DNA of 46,184 bases from Cokeromyces recurvatus (GCF_025118155.1 NW_026251443.1:1-46184), one strand, 5' to 3'. Positions 1 to 10,705 are shown, numbered from the stretch's first letter. Notes: generated by a model not told the origin, from the sequence alone. Numbers and translations: made by a program.

Positions 1-712
1 CTTTATTCTTATTATTACTTACAGCATCCTTAATACTCCTTGTAGCATTTTTTGTATTTCTTGCTACCCTTTGCTCTGGTAGCATTTTCAGTTCTCGCTT
101 TTTATTATTGAACATGTCGGAAAGTATTCTATGTAAAGCTACATCCGACACAGGATACTTTCCAACATGTCTTCTTCCATACTCCATCATAGCTAAACGA
201 GCAGGCTTATTAACTTTGTCCATGAAAGTCCTCTGATAATTAAATTGAGGACATTCTTCTGGCAAATTCACTAAACGACTTCTTATCAATTTCTATTATG
301 AATCAATAGATCAATTAGTAAATATTATTTACTGATATATATATACTAAATTTACCCCAATTGCCTTAATGTCTTTTCTGTGATCAATCGAATGCTTTGT
401 TAATACGGAAGAAGATGCTGGTTCTTGTTGCAATTGCTCTAAAGTATTACATACTATCTGCAATTGTGAGGTAAGTTGACCAATTTGTTGCTCACAATTG
501 GCTAATCGATTAGAAAGATTAGCATTATCTTGCTTCAATTGCTCGACTAAAATATTATTAATATTATTAGAGTTCATGGTGGTAGTGTCCCTATTATTTC
601 TTGAAGGAACACTGATTTGAACAGCGTTTGTTCTATGAATGCTGCTTGCTTGGCCTCCTAGTCTTTCTTGTAAAGTTCTATGTCGCTTGTTGTTTACAGA
701 TGAGTTGAACAT
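1..712 (-). CDS. Unrecognised coiled-coil protein, 5' part; runs off the left edge
   Basis: I do not recognise this family. Exon 1 is 712-356 and exon 2 is 292 to the window edge. The 63-bp intron (GTAAAT...AATAG) joins them in phase 0. The start is the first ATG of the open frame. Residues about 1-50 are basic and Ser/Asn-rich. Residues about 55-95 form a Gln/Leu heptad region (VEQLKQDNANLSNRLANCEQ and onward) that should be a short coiled coil. Exon 2 is basic, with EYGRRHVGKYPVSD and a Lys/Arg-rich end. A GTAAGT near position 22 could be another donor. The basic tail plus coiled coil could suit a nucleic-acid-binding protein of a repeat family, but this is not shown. The splice model is good; function is unknown. 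Confidence 0.5.
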
Positions 713-2327
713 TATTATTAATGGTTAAAGATAAGTAAGTTAAAATAATGGAGATAAAGAGTTATATTTTATAAAATGATGAGCTTGATCTCAACAAAAA
801 GACTTGTTATTTATAGGGCTCTAGTTTGTATGTAAAACATTACAAATGAATCAAATGTCTCAATATGAATTTATTATGCATTTTGTTTTTGATTTTGTTT
901 CTGTTTCTTTTTTTTTCTTGTCCATTATTTTTTTTCATTTACTTTTCTTTTTATTTTATATCTAGTATGAACACTTCGCTGGAATATGTAATTATATATA
1001 GTAGTAGTAAATCTAATCTTTGTATTTTCTAATTCTAATTGTAATATTGAAAAGTAGAAATGATCTATGGTTTTCGAACAATGACTGTATCTTTTTTTTT
1101 ATCTCTCAAACAAACTTAAAGTTATAGCTTTTTAACATTTTAATTGATTTATTTCTATTCTTTATTAGTCTGCAGTTTCTCCTTGTCTCTTTGAATTAAA
1201 CTTTTGATAAAAGTAAAGGTAAATTATACGTTATAATCTTTGAATAATTCTTATTAAAGTTAAGGTATATGTTATTTTATGTAGAAGAAAAAAATAACAT
1301 ATTCTTTAGTAAATCCTCATTATAAATTATTAGAATTAAAAACAGTAATAGGTAAACTATACTATAACTCTTTTATATGATGAATAGATATGTTGTAATA
1401 TTAGATACTTATTATATTTTTTGTTTAGGTAGGTATATGAAGACAACATCCACTCTGTTTATTAACATATAGAATTAAAAAAGAACTTTTTTTTTTGATA
1501 GTAAGTAATAAATGTAAACCTATACTAATCTATTACTACTGATACTAATTTAATGATTCCTCATTGATATGTAGAAAAAAAGATATGGCTATATCCTCAT
1601 TACTATATTACAAGTATTAGCTATCCTTTCCTCATCGTTGTCTATACGCAGCGTGTATATATTTTTTTTATTTTTATTATGCATTATATCTATTATCTAC
1701 ATTATTATCTTAAAAAGGAATAAATAAAGACAAATCAAACTATTTTTTAAAAAACAATATAAACTCCATTAGTAAATGTATTTTAAAAATGACAAAATAT
1801 ATCGAATAAAAAAGCATTTATTTTAAATGCAAAGGCCAATAAAAAGCTATAATGTTATACAGCTTTACCTAAAATATAATGAAATAAAGCCAATAACAGA
1901 TCTAACCTGTCAAGTGAAACCTTGTTAAATTAGACTTTTAACAATTGTAAAATTAGACATTTCAGTATTGTTTTACAATTGTTGTATTAGACACTTTTAC
2001 AATTGTTAAAATATACTGACAGTGTCAGGTTTTACAATGTAAAATCACACATTTTACAATTGTGAAAAGAGACTGAAAAGAGACTGAAACTACACATTTC
2101 AGTCTTGTTTTACAATTGTAAAATTAGACATTTATCTGCAGTGGACGGTATTAAACAAAAAATAACAAAGAATATAATTAAGTTTTTATAATATTTATTG
2201 ATTGTCTTTTTTAAAATCAATTATTTTTCGATATTTATATTAATTTTGCTACAAAATAAAGTTTATATGACAACAGGGAAAATCGTGATTGTAGTAAAGA
2301 TGCATAAGTGTTGTCTTCTTGATTTTC
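713..2327. other. Non-coding AT-rich interval
   Basis: No open frame with coding character was found on either strand. The first 150 bp carry the presumed 5' flank of the coiled-coil gene on the minus strand. The rest is AT-rich spacer with short homopolymers. A separate palindrome array lies at about 1930-2135. Confidence 0.5.
1930..2135. repeat. Array of TTTTACAATTGTAAAA-type palindromes; probable non-autonomous element
   Basis: The palindromic core ACAATTGT occurs five times in about 180 bp (near 1941, 1975, 2000, 2057 and 2112), usually flanked by TTTT/AAAA and often followed by TTAGACA. A stretch of about 42 bp is repeated directly: 1955-1997 resembles 2091-2133 with a handful of mismatches. 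Near the middle (about 2016-2028) is a near-perfect inverted repeat, CTGACAGTGTCAG. The block reads as an imperfect long inverted repeat, such as a foldback element or MITE. Its ends and target duplication could not be fixed. Confidence 0.45.
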
Positions 2328-2534
2328 TCATGTTGTCAATTGATTATGCCGACGTTTTCTATCTTCACAAATCATGCATAACTTCGACTTCTTCTTTCTC
2401 ACGTCGGACTCCTTTACTGATGGTTTAAATCTTCTCTTATTCAGTCTATTTATTCTGAACGGCAGATTATATTCCACTTCTATTGGCTGCGTATCTACTT
2501 CGTTGCTAATGAACTGGACATTAAAGAAAACCAT
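2328..2534 (-). pseudogene. Shard with a Cys-x2-Cys basic tail, possibly a transposase C-terminus
   Basis: A 68-residue open frame is rich in Lys/Arg and ends with KSKLCMICEDRKRRHNQ just before a stop. One Cys-x2-Cys pair followed by a basic run resembles the first half of the C-terminal zinc ribbon of piggyBac-like transposases. The second Cys pair is absent beyond the stop. No upstream DDE region is readable here, so if this is a transposase remnant only its tail survives. It could also be chance coding. The identification is weak. Confidence 0.22.
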
Positions 2535-2951
2535 CTATTGATATATATTCATATTTTGATTTAATGTGTCACGTGACATAACCAATAATATTTCGTAGCT
2601 GAATGTTAAATTGCCTTTTTTTTTCATGTCATCTTGCTTCTCTATTCTAAAGTTTCGTTTCTCAACAATCTAGATAATTTATTTAGATCTTCTTGTTAAG
2701 AATTATAATAAAGTAACTATTTAATAATAACTCCAATTAGGAAAGAAGCTTTCCTTAAAGAATGGTCTGCAATTTATTTTGCTACCAGGATCATTTTCAA
2801 GTTTATATAATTTGTCGGTACTATGGAAAAAGCACAATAAATTCAAACATCAAAATTCAATAAAAAATGAATTGCTTTATGATAGTTCTTTTTTTTTTTG
2901 TATACATGTTTATGATATTTAACAAATAATTTTTATTATATAATATAATTA
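2535..2951. other. Non-coding interval downstream of cullin-4
   Basis: AT-rich sequence with no convincing open frame. Its right part should hold the 3' UTR of the minus-strand cullin gene. Confidence 0.4.
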
Positions 2952-5951
2952 TTAACTTATATAATTATAAAGCGAGTTATCATTTATGTCACGAGCTAAA
3001 TAATCACGTTCTATCAATGCTTCAATTCTTTTTTTAATATCGTTTGCCTAATGAATTAAATTAGAAAAAAAAAAAAAGAGAAAAAACCCCTCTCCTTTAT
3101 GCATATTTTATATACTTACATCAACTGGATATTTCATTTGAGTAAATATTTCATTAATAAGTGCACTATGACTTAATGTCTTTTTGGCTTTCATAATTCG
3201 AACAATAGCAGCTTCCAATTGATGCTTTCGATTTACTTGAACCTTTTCTTCTACTTCTTTGTGTTCATCTGTTGCTTGTTCAAATACGGCCGCTGGTATT
3301 CTTATTCGGACATTAGGTGATTCAAACTCTAAATTGTACTGAAAGCTATCTTGTGGAGTAATAGTTGATGTTGTTGATGTTGTTTTTTTGATTAATGGAT
3401 AAGTTTCAGTTGAAAGTGATGCTAATAAACTACTTAGATCCTTATTTTCTAATGTAAAAAAAAAAAAAAAAATGAGTACTGAAAATAGATGTAATTTGTC
3501 TGCATAAAATACCTAAACCAGTGGCAGCTTGTATTTCAGAAAATGTATATAATTTTTTACGTGTATCATTAAATAATAATAGAATTATAGCTTGCAATAA
3601 GCTTAACACAATCTCTTTGTTACCCTTGGGATAATGTGCAACAATTGCAAGCGATGATAATGAATTTTGCCAATTTAACTTTCTGCCATTAAACTTTGAT
3701 GTATAAAACTCTTCATATAATCTTTGACTTGCTTGCATCTATACATATACATATATATTTGTATTTTTTCTTTTTTTTTAAAAAAATAACTTCGCAAAAC
3801 ATATACTATATATTATATCTTACATTAGGAGGAAGCTTGATTTTGGAAACAGGAAATGTTGGCCAAAAGGCCTGGGCAATGACTTTCACATTCATCGGCA
3901 TACGTGATTGGTGCTTTTCATAATCTTTAAAAGCAATAGCTAAATCATTCGAGACTTGAATATCCTTAAACATATTTTCAAAGTTCTTTGTAAATTCATG
4001 TCCACATTCAAGTTTCAACACCTCTAGTACATGCTTTTCAGTTTCTTGCGATATTGAACGATCTAAAAGTAAACGCTTTGCTAAAAATCTTTTATAATAT
4101 GCTTCAAATGTATCTTTTGTTTGAATATATCTAAATAAAGTTAAAGCACTATCCAATACTGCCAAATCAACCTCTGTAACATTCATACGTTGTTTCTATA
4201 TATAATATAAATAATCGAACATTTATAACATTAAATACATCTTTTTTGTTTGTTTGTTTGTTTGTTTGTTTGTTTGGTTTGTTTGTCTACCTTTATAGAG
4301 ATCTTTAGCCTAGAATCAATATATTTAGCCAGCATCTCAGCTGGTTTATTTCCTCGTGTATTAATAAAATATTCAAAGCTTTCCTTGGATACATTCATAA
4401 GTGATTCATCATGGTGGAAACAATATTCTAATATTCTATCCATCTTCTTTTTAAATTTCAATAAGGAAGGGATCATAGTTGGATCATTTTTAGGATCTTT
4501 GATTAGAGCAGCTCCTTGTCTTTTTATATAATCAGCAAACGCTTTACGCAGTAAATTCATTTCTTCACTTTGTCCTAATAACTCATAAAACAATTTAAGA
4601 GGTTCAACTAAATTGTTATCAAGGATGCTGTTAAATCCCTTTTCAATAATTTTAGATGCCTTTTTATAGATGAGCTGATCCACAACTGCATGAGTTAAAC
4701 TTCGTTTAGTGCGGTTATCTAAATAATTTTGAATGCGATCTTGAGATTCTTCTTGAAGACGTATAGAAGCATGTTGAATATAGTCCGAAACAGATAAAGC
4801 ATTAATAAGTTCATTGGCTTCTTCCTTATAATAATTGTTGGTACTCGTCAAGAATCGATTCTCAAAATCACTTGAATAATAGGATAATTCAATCATAATT
4901 TGTAAAATATCATGAATCAACTTTACATCTACTATTTTAGAATCTCTTTACGATAATATTAAGTACTTTATATGCATATTCATGTCAAACTATTTTACCT
5001 ATCAAGTTTAATCAACTGCAATACTTCGGCTACAACTACATTACGAAATTCTTCAATATCCATAATGTTTTTACTAAAAATGCCCTTTCCTAATTCACTA
5101 AAGAAAAAAAAAAAAGAGAGAGATCAATATGTGTATTAGAAACATATATGTGATAAATACTTACATGATAGATTGAAATTTTGTTTTGGGCAATATGTAA
5201 GTACGATCTAAGGCCATAAATACAGTTCGAATAACTGTTAAATGGTGACAATAGGTGTTCCAGCTTGAGTTCAAACGAACCAACAATTCACGGTTTAAAG
5301 GTACTAAACTTTTTTGTATCTCCAATGTATATTGTTCAATTTCTCTTACAAGTGCTTCATACAATTTCTCTGATTTTCCAAAACGGCAACAGCTTTCACA
5401 TAACTATAGCCCATATAAATAAATAACTGAAAAAGGCAAACACATGCATGCATGTATATTTATATTTTAATTACCCTAGATGTTGTCAAATAATTAAAAT
5501 TCTTATGTTGCTCAGTTGAAAATATAGCTTGAATACATGCTTTTTGTTTTTCCCAACTCTTTTCAAATTCTGCATCGGATAATTCGTTCAATCTTGTAGC
5601 TAAAGTATACATTTAAATAAAATGACATTTGTGTAAAATTAAAACATTGTAATTTACGAATCATGTTTGTAATGGTAACTAATAATTCTGAAGTTGGTTT
5701 ATGAAAGGCACCTAAATGAATGTTTTTTATAGGAACTATATTATCAATTTCCATATAATTATCCTTGCTGGGTGATACTGACTTGGGAGATAAAAATACA
5801 TCAAGTTTAGGTTGAGAATGATCCTCTACTGATGAGCCTCCAATTTTGCGTTTTTTTGATGAAGCTATTTTTTTTTAATAAAATGTCAAGTCTAATCTAT
5901 ACAATTGCTGTTTAAATTCTAACCTTTTCCTAAAGTTGATTTTGATGACAT
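2952..5951 (-). CDS. cul4: Cullin-4, scaffold of CRL4 ubiquitin ligases
   Basis: CUL4 scaffolds DDB1-linked substrate receptors and the RING protein RBX1, acting in the nucleus on chromatin and cell-cycle substrates. The ten-exon model (5951-5924, 5864-5658, 5599-5475, 5403-5165, 5097-4999, 4945-4291, 4195-3824, 3738-3513, 3448-3120, 3047-2952) gives 791 residues, close to human CUL4A (759). The N-terminal region contains DRTYILPKTKFQSI, matching the CUL4 stretch DRTYVLQNSTLPSI. The cullin-homology region has KRLLLDRSIS and NGRKLNWQNS. The winged-helix tail carries IVRIMKAKKTL, with the expected neddylation lysine at about 737, and ends in RDYLARD. These features favour CUL4 over CUL1 or CUL3. 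The first 70 residues are a poorly conserved basic extension. One intron holds a TTTG microsatellite. Confidence 0.92.
4243..4287. repeat. TTTG microsatellite in a cullin-4 intron
   Basis: About nine TTTG/TTTGT units lie just inside the donor of the intron between the sixth and seventh coding exons. They create a spurious open frame on each strand. Confidence 0.8.
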
Positions 5952-6287
5952 GGTTTATAATTAATGTAAAAAAAAAAAAAAAAAAAAAAAAAAATTACAC
6001 ACTTGTATCAGATTTTAATTATTTTGCATTTTTTTTTATTGCTCAAGCTGATCAGCCATAAATCTGAAATTTATCCCATAGTGTACAGCAGCCTTATGTA
6101 ATAGCTTACAAAAGTAATATCAGTATTAATAACAGAAAACAGGGCACTTGATGGTAGAAATTCTTACTAATATCTATTTTTAATCAAAAAAAAAAAAAAA
6201 AAAGAATCAAGAGGAAGTCAAATTTCAGTTAAGAAAATGTTATTCTTTACGGCCTACAGTTTTTATACTTCAAATTCAAACGATGCT

Positions 6288-6332
<45 letters not shown>

Positions 6333-6420
6333 GACGAAGCAAAAATGGAAATTAGATAAAAAGAAAAAAACAATAGTTTTCGAACAATCAAGTGCATGTA
6401 TGTAAGTTATCTGCATCATA
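5952..6420. other. Non-coding interval with long homopolymers
   Basis: This holds the presumed cullin-4 promoter on the minus strand, an A run of about 30 at 5967-5994, and a T run of about 42 near 6290-6331. The T run is a poly-A-like tract on the minus strand, downstream of the Fanzor relic. No gene was seen. Confidence 0.4.
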
Positions 6421-8464
6421 TGTTTACTCTATCAGTATTTCCTCCCTCAGGAGAAACGTCGTCTGGAGGCATAAAGCGAACTTTTTTGGAAGTGGAGGTG
6501 GTGGTGCTTGTTGAAGCGCGTTTTGATGTTTCCCTTTTGAATCTAGAGGGACGACCAAGGGCTTGTCTGTAGCTTAACACAATATTTCTAAAATTCTAAA
6601 CGGCGGCCAAGTCTCTGTTCCAGAGTTGAGAAGGCACTAAACATTTTTGATTTGTACATCTAGCGAAAGAAAATATAAGAATCGTCTTTTTTCTTTAAAA
6701 AATAAAATTAATGTTTACCGTAATAGGCAATGGCACTCAACTACTGGATACTTGTCTCGCACATGCGGTCGAGGATTCTTGACATGAGAAAATTTTTCCA
6801 ACTTCCCATTTTTACATTTGGGGAAGAACGACGACGTCTTGTATTCGTCCAACAAGTATACTTGTAATCCTTCTTTCTTCAACATCCTCCTTATACCAAC
6901 ACCTCTGATAGGTTCGTATTACTGGCGGATCAGTTGCCAAGAACAAGTACACAGCCTTCACCGAATTTTTGTTTTAACGTCTTTGCCAGACGGGCGTCTG
7001 ATTGTTTCCTATTGATATAAGAGAAAAGCTTTATTTTCCTGAAAGGAAGTGATCTAGAACAATCACTTCGATAATAGTTTGAAAGGAGATCACTTGCATC
7101 CCATCTTGCTTCTAAATATCTAGAGTACTTTTGGGGATCAACTGTCGAAGTGGAATGCGTAGTCAAAGACTTCTCTAAATCACTGACTGTCTTGGGCTTA
7201 TTTTGCTGACGAAATTTTCTAAATTTCCTTGACTTTGTCTCCTTAGCCCTTCGATTGCTGGTGTATCGATATATGAAGCCATCGTGTCTTGATTCGCATT
7301 TCTCACCCATGCAAAATAACATACCCCTTCTACCAGGATCTATAAATACGCACTTGTTGGTGGTACGTTGAAGCTCTTCGTTGTTCAACTTATCGATATA
7401 TTAAAACTCGTTATTGTTTGTTTGCAAACGTTTACTAGTATTTCTTGAGCTGCCTTTGCTGGTTTCCTTGTTTTGTTTCAATATCGAGACCCTAACACCA
7501 TCTGTATGGATCATTCCACGAAACTTGAGTGACTTTGCATCACCTTGATCTTTTAGGGCATACAGGAAATGTTGACGGCTTTTTCCCAAATAAGGTTTTT
7601 ATCTAGTTTTGATCTTTGGGAATCTTCTAAAATATTGTTATTCAATATCATAGAGTCAATGGTGACATAACATGGTATATGAGTTCGCCTCAATGGGAAG
7701 CATGCAAATGATTTGAAACCTAAACGTTCACACAAATCAGCTAATTTATAATATGCTTTTAAGTGAGCAATAGGATTCGCTTTGCAGTCATAATAAATGT
7801 TGTTGTTCTTGAATTTATATTGTGAACTATAAATGCTAAAAAAATCTCATATATGTACGATCGCTTCTTCGGTTAACTGATCCACGGGTAGAATTTGGAT
7901 ATTTCCTGAAGCAACTGATTACTTCAATTGAGTGCAAGGTTGTGTTATCTCGTTTTTAATGATTTTTTTTTAATCTCTTTTTCAGCCACTTTTTGCTGAG
8001 TCAGTAAATTTACGAACGTCCTAAGCTTATTACCAAATTGCAGCATGGTGCCGTTTTTGTAGGTAGTATCTATCTTTGCGCACTCATATGCAGCAATTTT
8101 GCTGAGAATATTTCAATTCTATGAGGGGGTATAGCCACATAATCCACAATATTCGTTCAAGTATTTCTTAATCAAATTTCTAAACTCTGTGATTTTAGTT
8201 GATTTTGTAGGTGGCAACTTCTTCGTATGTTGCACAAGTGACGAAAAAAGCTTGTATGTAGAAGTCTTTTTCAGCATATTTTTCGATATTGAACGCTTCA
8301 CATCTTTTTAATTCACTGATGAATATAAATTTGATTAGAGCAAAAGTGTGAATCACAAGCGTGTTTATGGTGCGCACAAATTTTTCGAGTCTTGGGAGGT
8401 ATTCGGGTTTCCACCCTATCCCAGATATAGAGCTTTTAATCGTTATTACTTTTAAAGGATCCAC
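6421..8464 (-). pseudogene. Decayed Fanzor (eukaryotic TnpB-like RNA-guided nuclease)
   Basis: Fanzors are eukaryotic relatives of IS200/IS605 TnpB that cut DNA with a RuvC domain guided by an omega RNA. The relic reads in order on the minus strand. N-terminal part (8464-8119): VRTINTLVIHTFALIKFIF. Middle (7840-7560): IYYDCKANPIAHLKAYYKLA, then a CFPLRR...PCYVTIDS block, then FRGMIHTDGVRVSILKQN. RuvC-I (7320 region): VFIDPGRRGMLF. Then YINRKQSDARLAKTL, VLVLGN, RuvC-II with LLDEYKTSS, a partial zinc ribbon (VECHC...CTNQKC), and RuvC-III with LWNRDLAA. An intron (6719-6662) still joins the last two blocks in frame. At least three frameshifts and several stops break the gene, including TGA where a Trp is expected after VLVLGN and TAG after NRDLAAV. 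The first zinc Cys is Phe. A functional product is not possible. The family call rests on recalled motifs. Confidence 0.75.
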
Positions 8465-8534
8465 TTTTAATTACTTATGATAAATAAAAAGAAGAAAGGG
8501 TAAGAAGAGTAAAAAATAAATAAATAAATTGATA

Positions 8535-9035
8535 ACTGTTGTATTCGAGATTTGGTTACCTCTTGGTAAACCCCAAGCCTGCCCCTTCCATCCAAATGAA
8601 CTCTTCACACGCTCACATAGTTTTTCTTGTTTGCATATGCATAACCGCTTTCAGATGCCCCAAATCTATTGAAGATCCACTCTCGTATCTCTTGAACATA
8701 TTACTATCAACATTTCATACTAAGAAAGTGAGAAAATCAATTGATGCCTGACTCATATGCTGGCCTTCTATATGTGCAATTCTGCTTGGAGATGGACTAT
8801 CTAGCTTCACTCCCAAATCCCCGAACCCTCTGACCATCATCTTCTTTCAATACAACAACGATTTTCTGATAGTTAATTATCATCACTTATACATACACTT
8901 TAACATTTTCCCTTTTATCCCAGAAGGGGGTTTTTATAGCAATCTGACTAGGGCAAAACAGCATATATAGATGCTATATGCTCATTGGTCGTTTTTTAAT
9001 TTTTAAATAAAATTCTTTAGTTTAATCGTAATTAT
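8535..9035 (+). mobile_element. 5'-truncated LINE copy A (ORF2 C-terminus plus 3' tail)
   Basis: This copy begins inside the C-terminal zinc-finger region: WLPLGKPQACPFHP then LFTRSH and CLHMH, matching WLPGGVPKPCIYHP, MFTRSH and CLHMH in the LINE at the right end of the window. After a frameshift come EDPLSYLLN and CWPSICAILL, then a stop in all frames. The 3' tail follows, with a CCCTT...AAGGG hairpin (8910-8928), a CTGACTAGGGCAA block and ATATGCTCATTGG near its end. Truncation at the 5' side and an intact 3' tail are typical of target-primed reverse transcription. The 3' limit is approximate. Confidence 0.7.
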
Positions 9036-9129
9036 AACTATTCACCACTGAATGCTTGCGCATGCACACTCGTTTATTCTCGCCACGATCAATTACAGAT
9101 CCCCTTTCCTTTCTTTTAAATCATCTCCC

Positions 9130-9510
9130 CCCAGCATAAGTACCGAAATTCTCAGGATGTTTCTGCCTGGCTTTATTACTGGCCAGTTATGTACACCATT
9201 CTACAGGAAATGGATTACTTAATACACGACAAACTACCCTCTCCACTTCTTGATTCAGACAGGAAATTACTTAACTGGTTGTCCCTTTAAACTTGTTAGC
9301 AATATTCCCCCTTTCTTTCTCGCCTTCTCTTCTTCCTTTCCTTTACCTTTTTACCTCTTGTCCCATAAGAGGGTTTTTAGACACTTTTTTTGCACATAAT
9401 TTGAACTGACCTGAGCAATACAATATAACAAAGATATTATGTGCTCATAGGCCACTTTATAAATTTTAATTTATAAAAATAAATATTTAATCCTATTAAA
9501 ACTTTTGGCG
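9130..9510 (+). mobile_element. 5'-truncated LINE copy B (last ORF2 residues plus 3' tail)
   Basis: A second, shorter copy lies in the same orientation. It retains WLYYWPVMYTIL then EMDYLIHDKLPSP and LLNWLSL before a stop. These match STWTIRWPSMCLIL, DYLHHGKLP and LVNWLRNS of the right-hand LINE. The 3' tail has the hairpin CCTCTT...AAGAGG (9354-9372), AACTGACCTGAGCAA and TTATGTGCTCATAGG. It differs from copy A by many substitutions, so it is a separate insertion rather than a recent duplication. Confidence 0.7.
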
Positions 9511-9675
9511 TACAGATCCTTCAGTACAAAATTTAAAAAAAAAAAAAAAACGTGACATTGATAAAGATATGCATTTTTTTTTATCTATTTTTTATTTTAT
9601 TTTATTTTATTTTAAGTTTGTGTTTTGAAAAAAAAAAAAAAAAAAAATACATGAAAGTCTTACTTTAATGTAAAT

Positions 9676-10705
9676 ATGCATTCAAAATCAAATGAGGAAA
9701 TTGAAGAGGCAATAGCCATTTTAGAAGAAGAAAGTAAATTATTTAAAGTATACATGTACATTATAGGTTTCATATTTCTTATTATATACAATTTTTAGCT
9801 ACAAGACGGATAGAGGACCTTCAGCATCGTATTGAATTCATTTGTGCTTCATTACGAGCTCAAGGGAACACACAAATAAATAAAATGCTCATGTCTGTTC
9901 GTCAACTGACTGTTAAAGAATTTTGTGAATATTATGAAGCAGATACTCAAAAGTTTCTAGAACAACAAGCAAAACAACGAATCATAGGTGGTGGTGGATT
10001 TGAATTTAACAATAGGAAACAAAAGTAAGCTATAATTGATATGTAAATGTGTAATTAAATATAAGAAAAACTAATCATTATATAGATTAGGTTGTAATGG
10101 AAGTAGTTATATGGAAGTAAAAGATTTAACAGAAAAAAAGAAAAGGAGACTATCAAGTCCCATAATTGAAAAGGTTGATGAGATGAGAGACGAAGAAAGT
10201 AAAGGTATAGAACAAAAAGATGCGGAACCGATGGATGAACAACATGAAGATATAGAAGAGGAAAACATGAAAGAGAAAGATATAGAAAGTGATATAGAAG
10301 TTGAAGAAGCAACAAAAGTAACTTTATAAAAGCAATTTGTAATTAACTGAAGATTAACATTTTATATTGTTAAATAAGGAGATGATATCTACCACAGAAG
10401 AAAATAAAGTTGAAATAATGGAACCTTTGTTATCGGAAGAGACGCAGAGTGAGGAAAATGACAAGAATGTTCATCGTCAACATGTTTTGAAGCCATTATT
10501 GGTTCATTTAACAAGACAAGATCATCCAGAAATCACGATTCACTTAGATCCTGAAGAGACGGCTGATAAGCTTGGGAAATTTACTGTTGAGAAGCCATCA
10601 GAGGAGGCTTGGGTTCAATTAAATGATTCGCAAAAATTGCGTATACGTGAACAAATCCAAGTATTAAAAAATGAGTTAGATTCTTTAATACAAAGTCTAT
10701 CGTAA
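9676..10705 (+). CDS. Borealin-like chromosomal passenger complex subunit (tentative)
   Basis: Borealin joins Survivin and INCENP to place Aurora B at centromeres. The model has four exons (9676-9733, 9799-10024, 10086-10317, 10379-10705) and 280 residues. Residues about 20-60 (RRIEDLQHRIEFICASLRAQ then VRQLTVKEFCEYY) fit the N-terminal helix and 'lP..lR.m...ef' pattern of the Nbl1/Borealin N-terminal family. Residues about 95-170 are acidic and disordered. The C-terminus has an LLVHLTRQ...ITIHL strand region and a final helix (LRIREQIQVLKNELDSLIQS), as in the animal Borealin C-terminal domain. If the last intron (10318-10378) is retained, the protein stops at 10329 (175 residues). The only start for a separate downstream frame would be TTG, which favours splicing. 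Similarity is by pattern only. Confidence 0.55.

Noticed and set aside
8539..8751. Independent plus-strand gene of 70 residues
   Set aside because: Other frames of the same interval match the LINE C-terminal zinc-finger region; it is a truncated LINE copy.
10367..10705. Separate small gene downstream of the Borealin-like frame
   Set aside because: Its only start would be TTG. A 61-bp intron with a GTAACT donor and AAG acceptor joins it in frame to the upstream exons.
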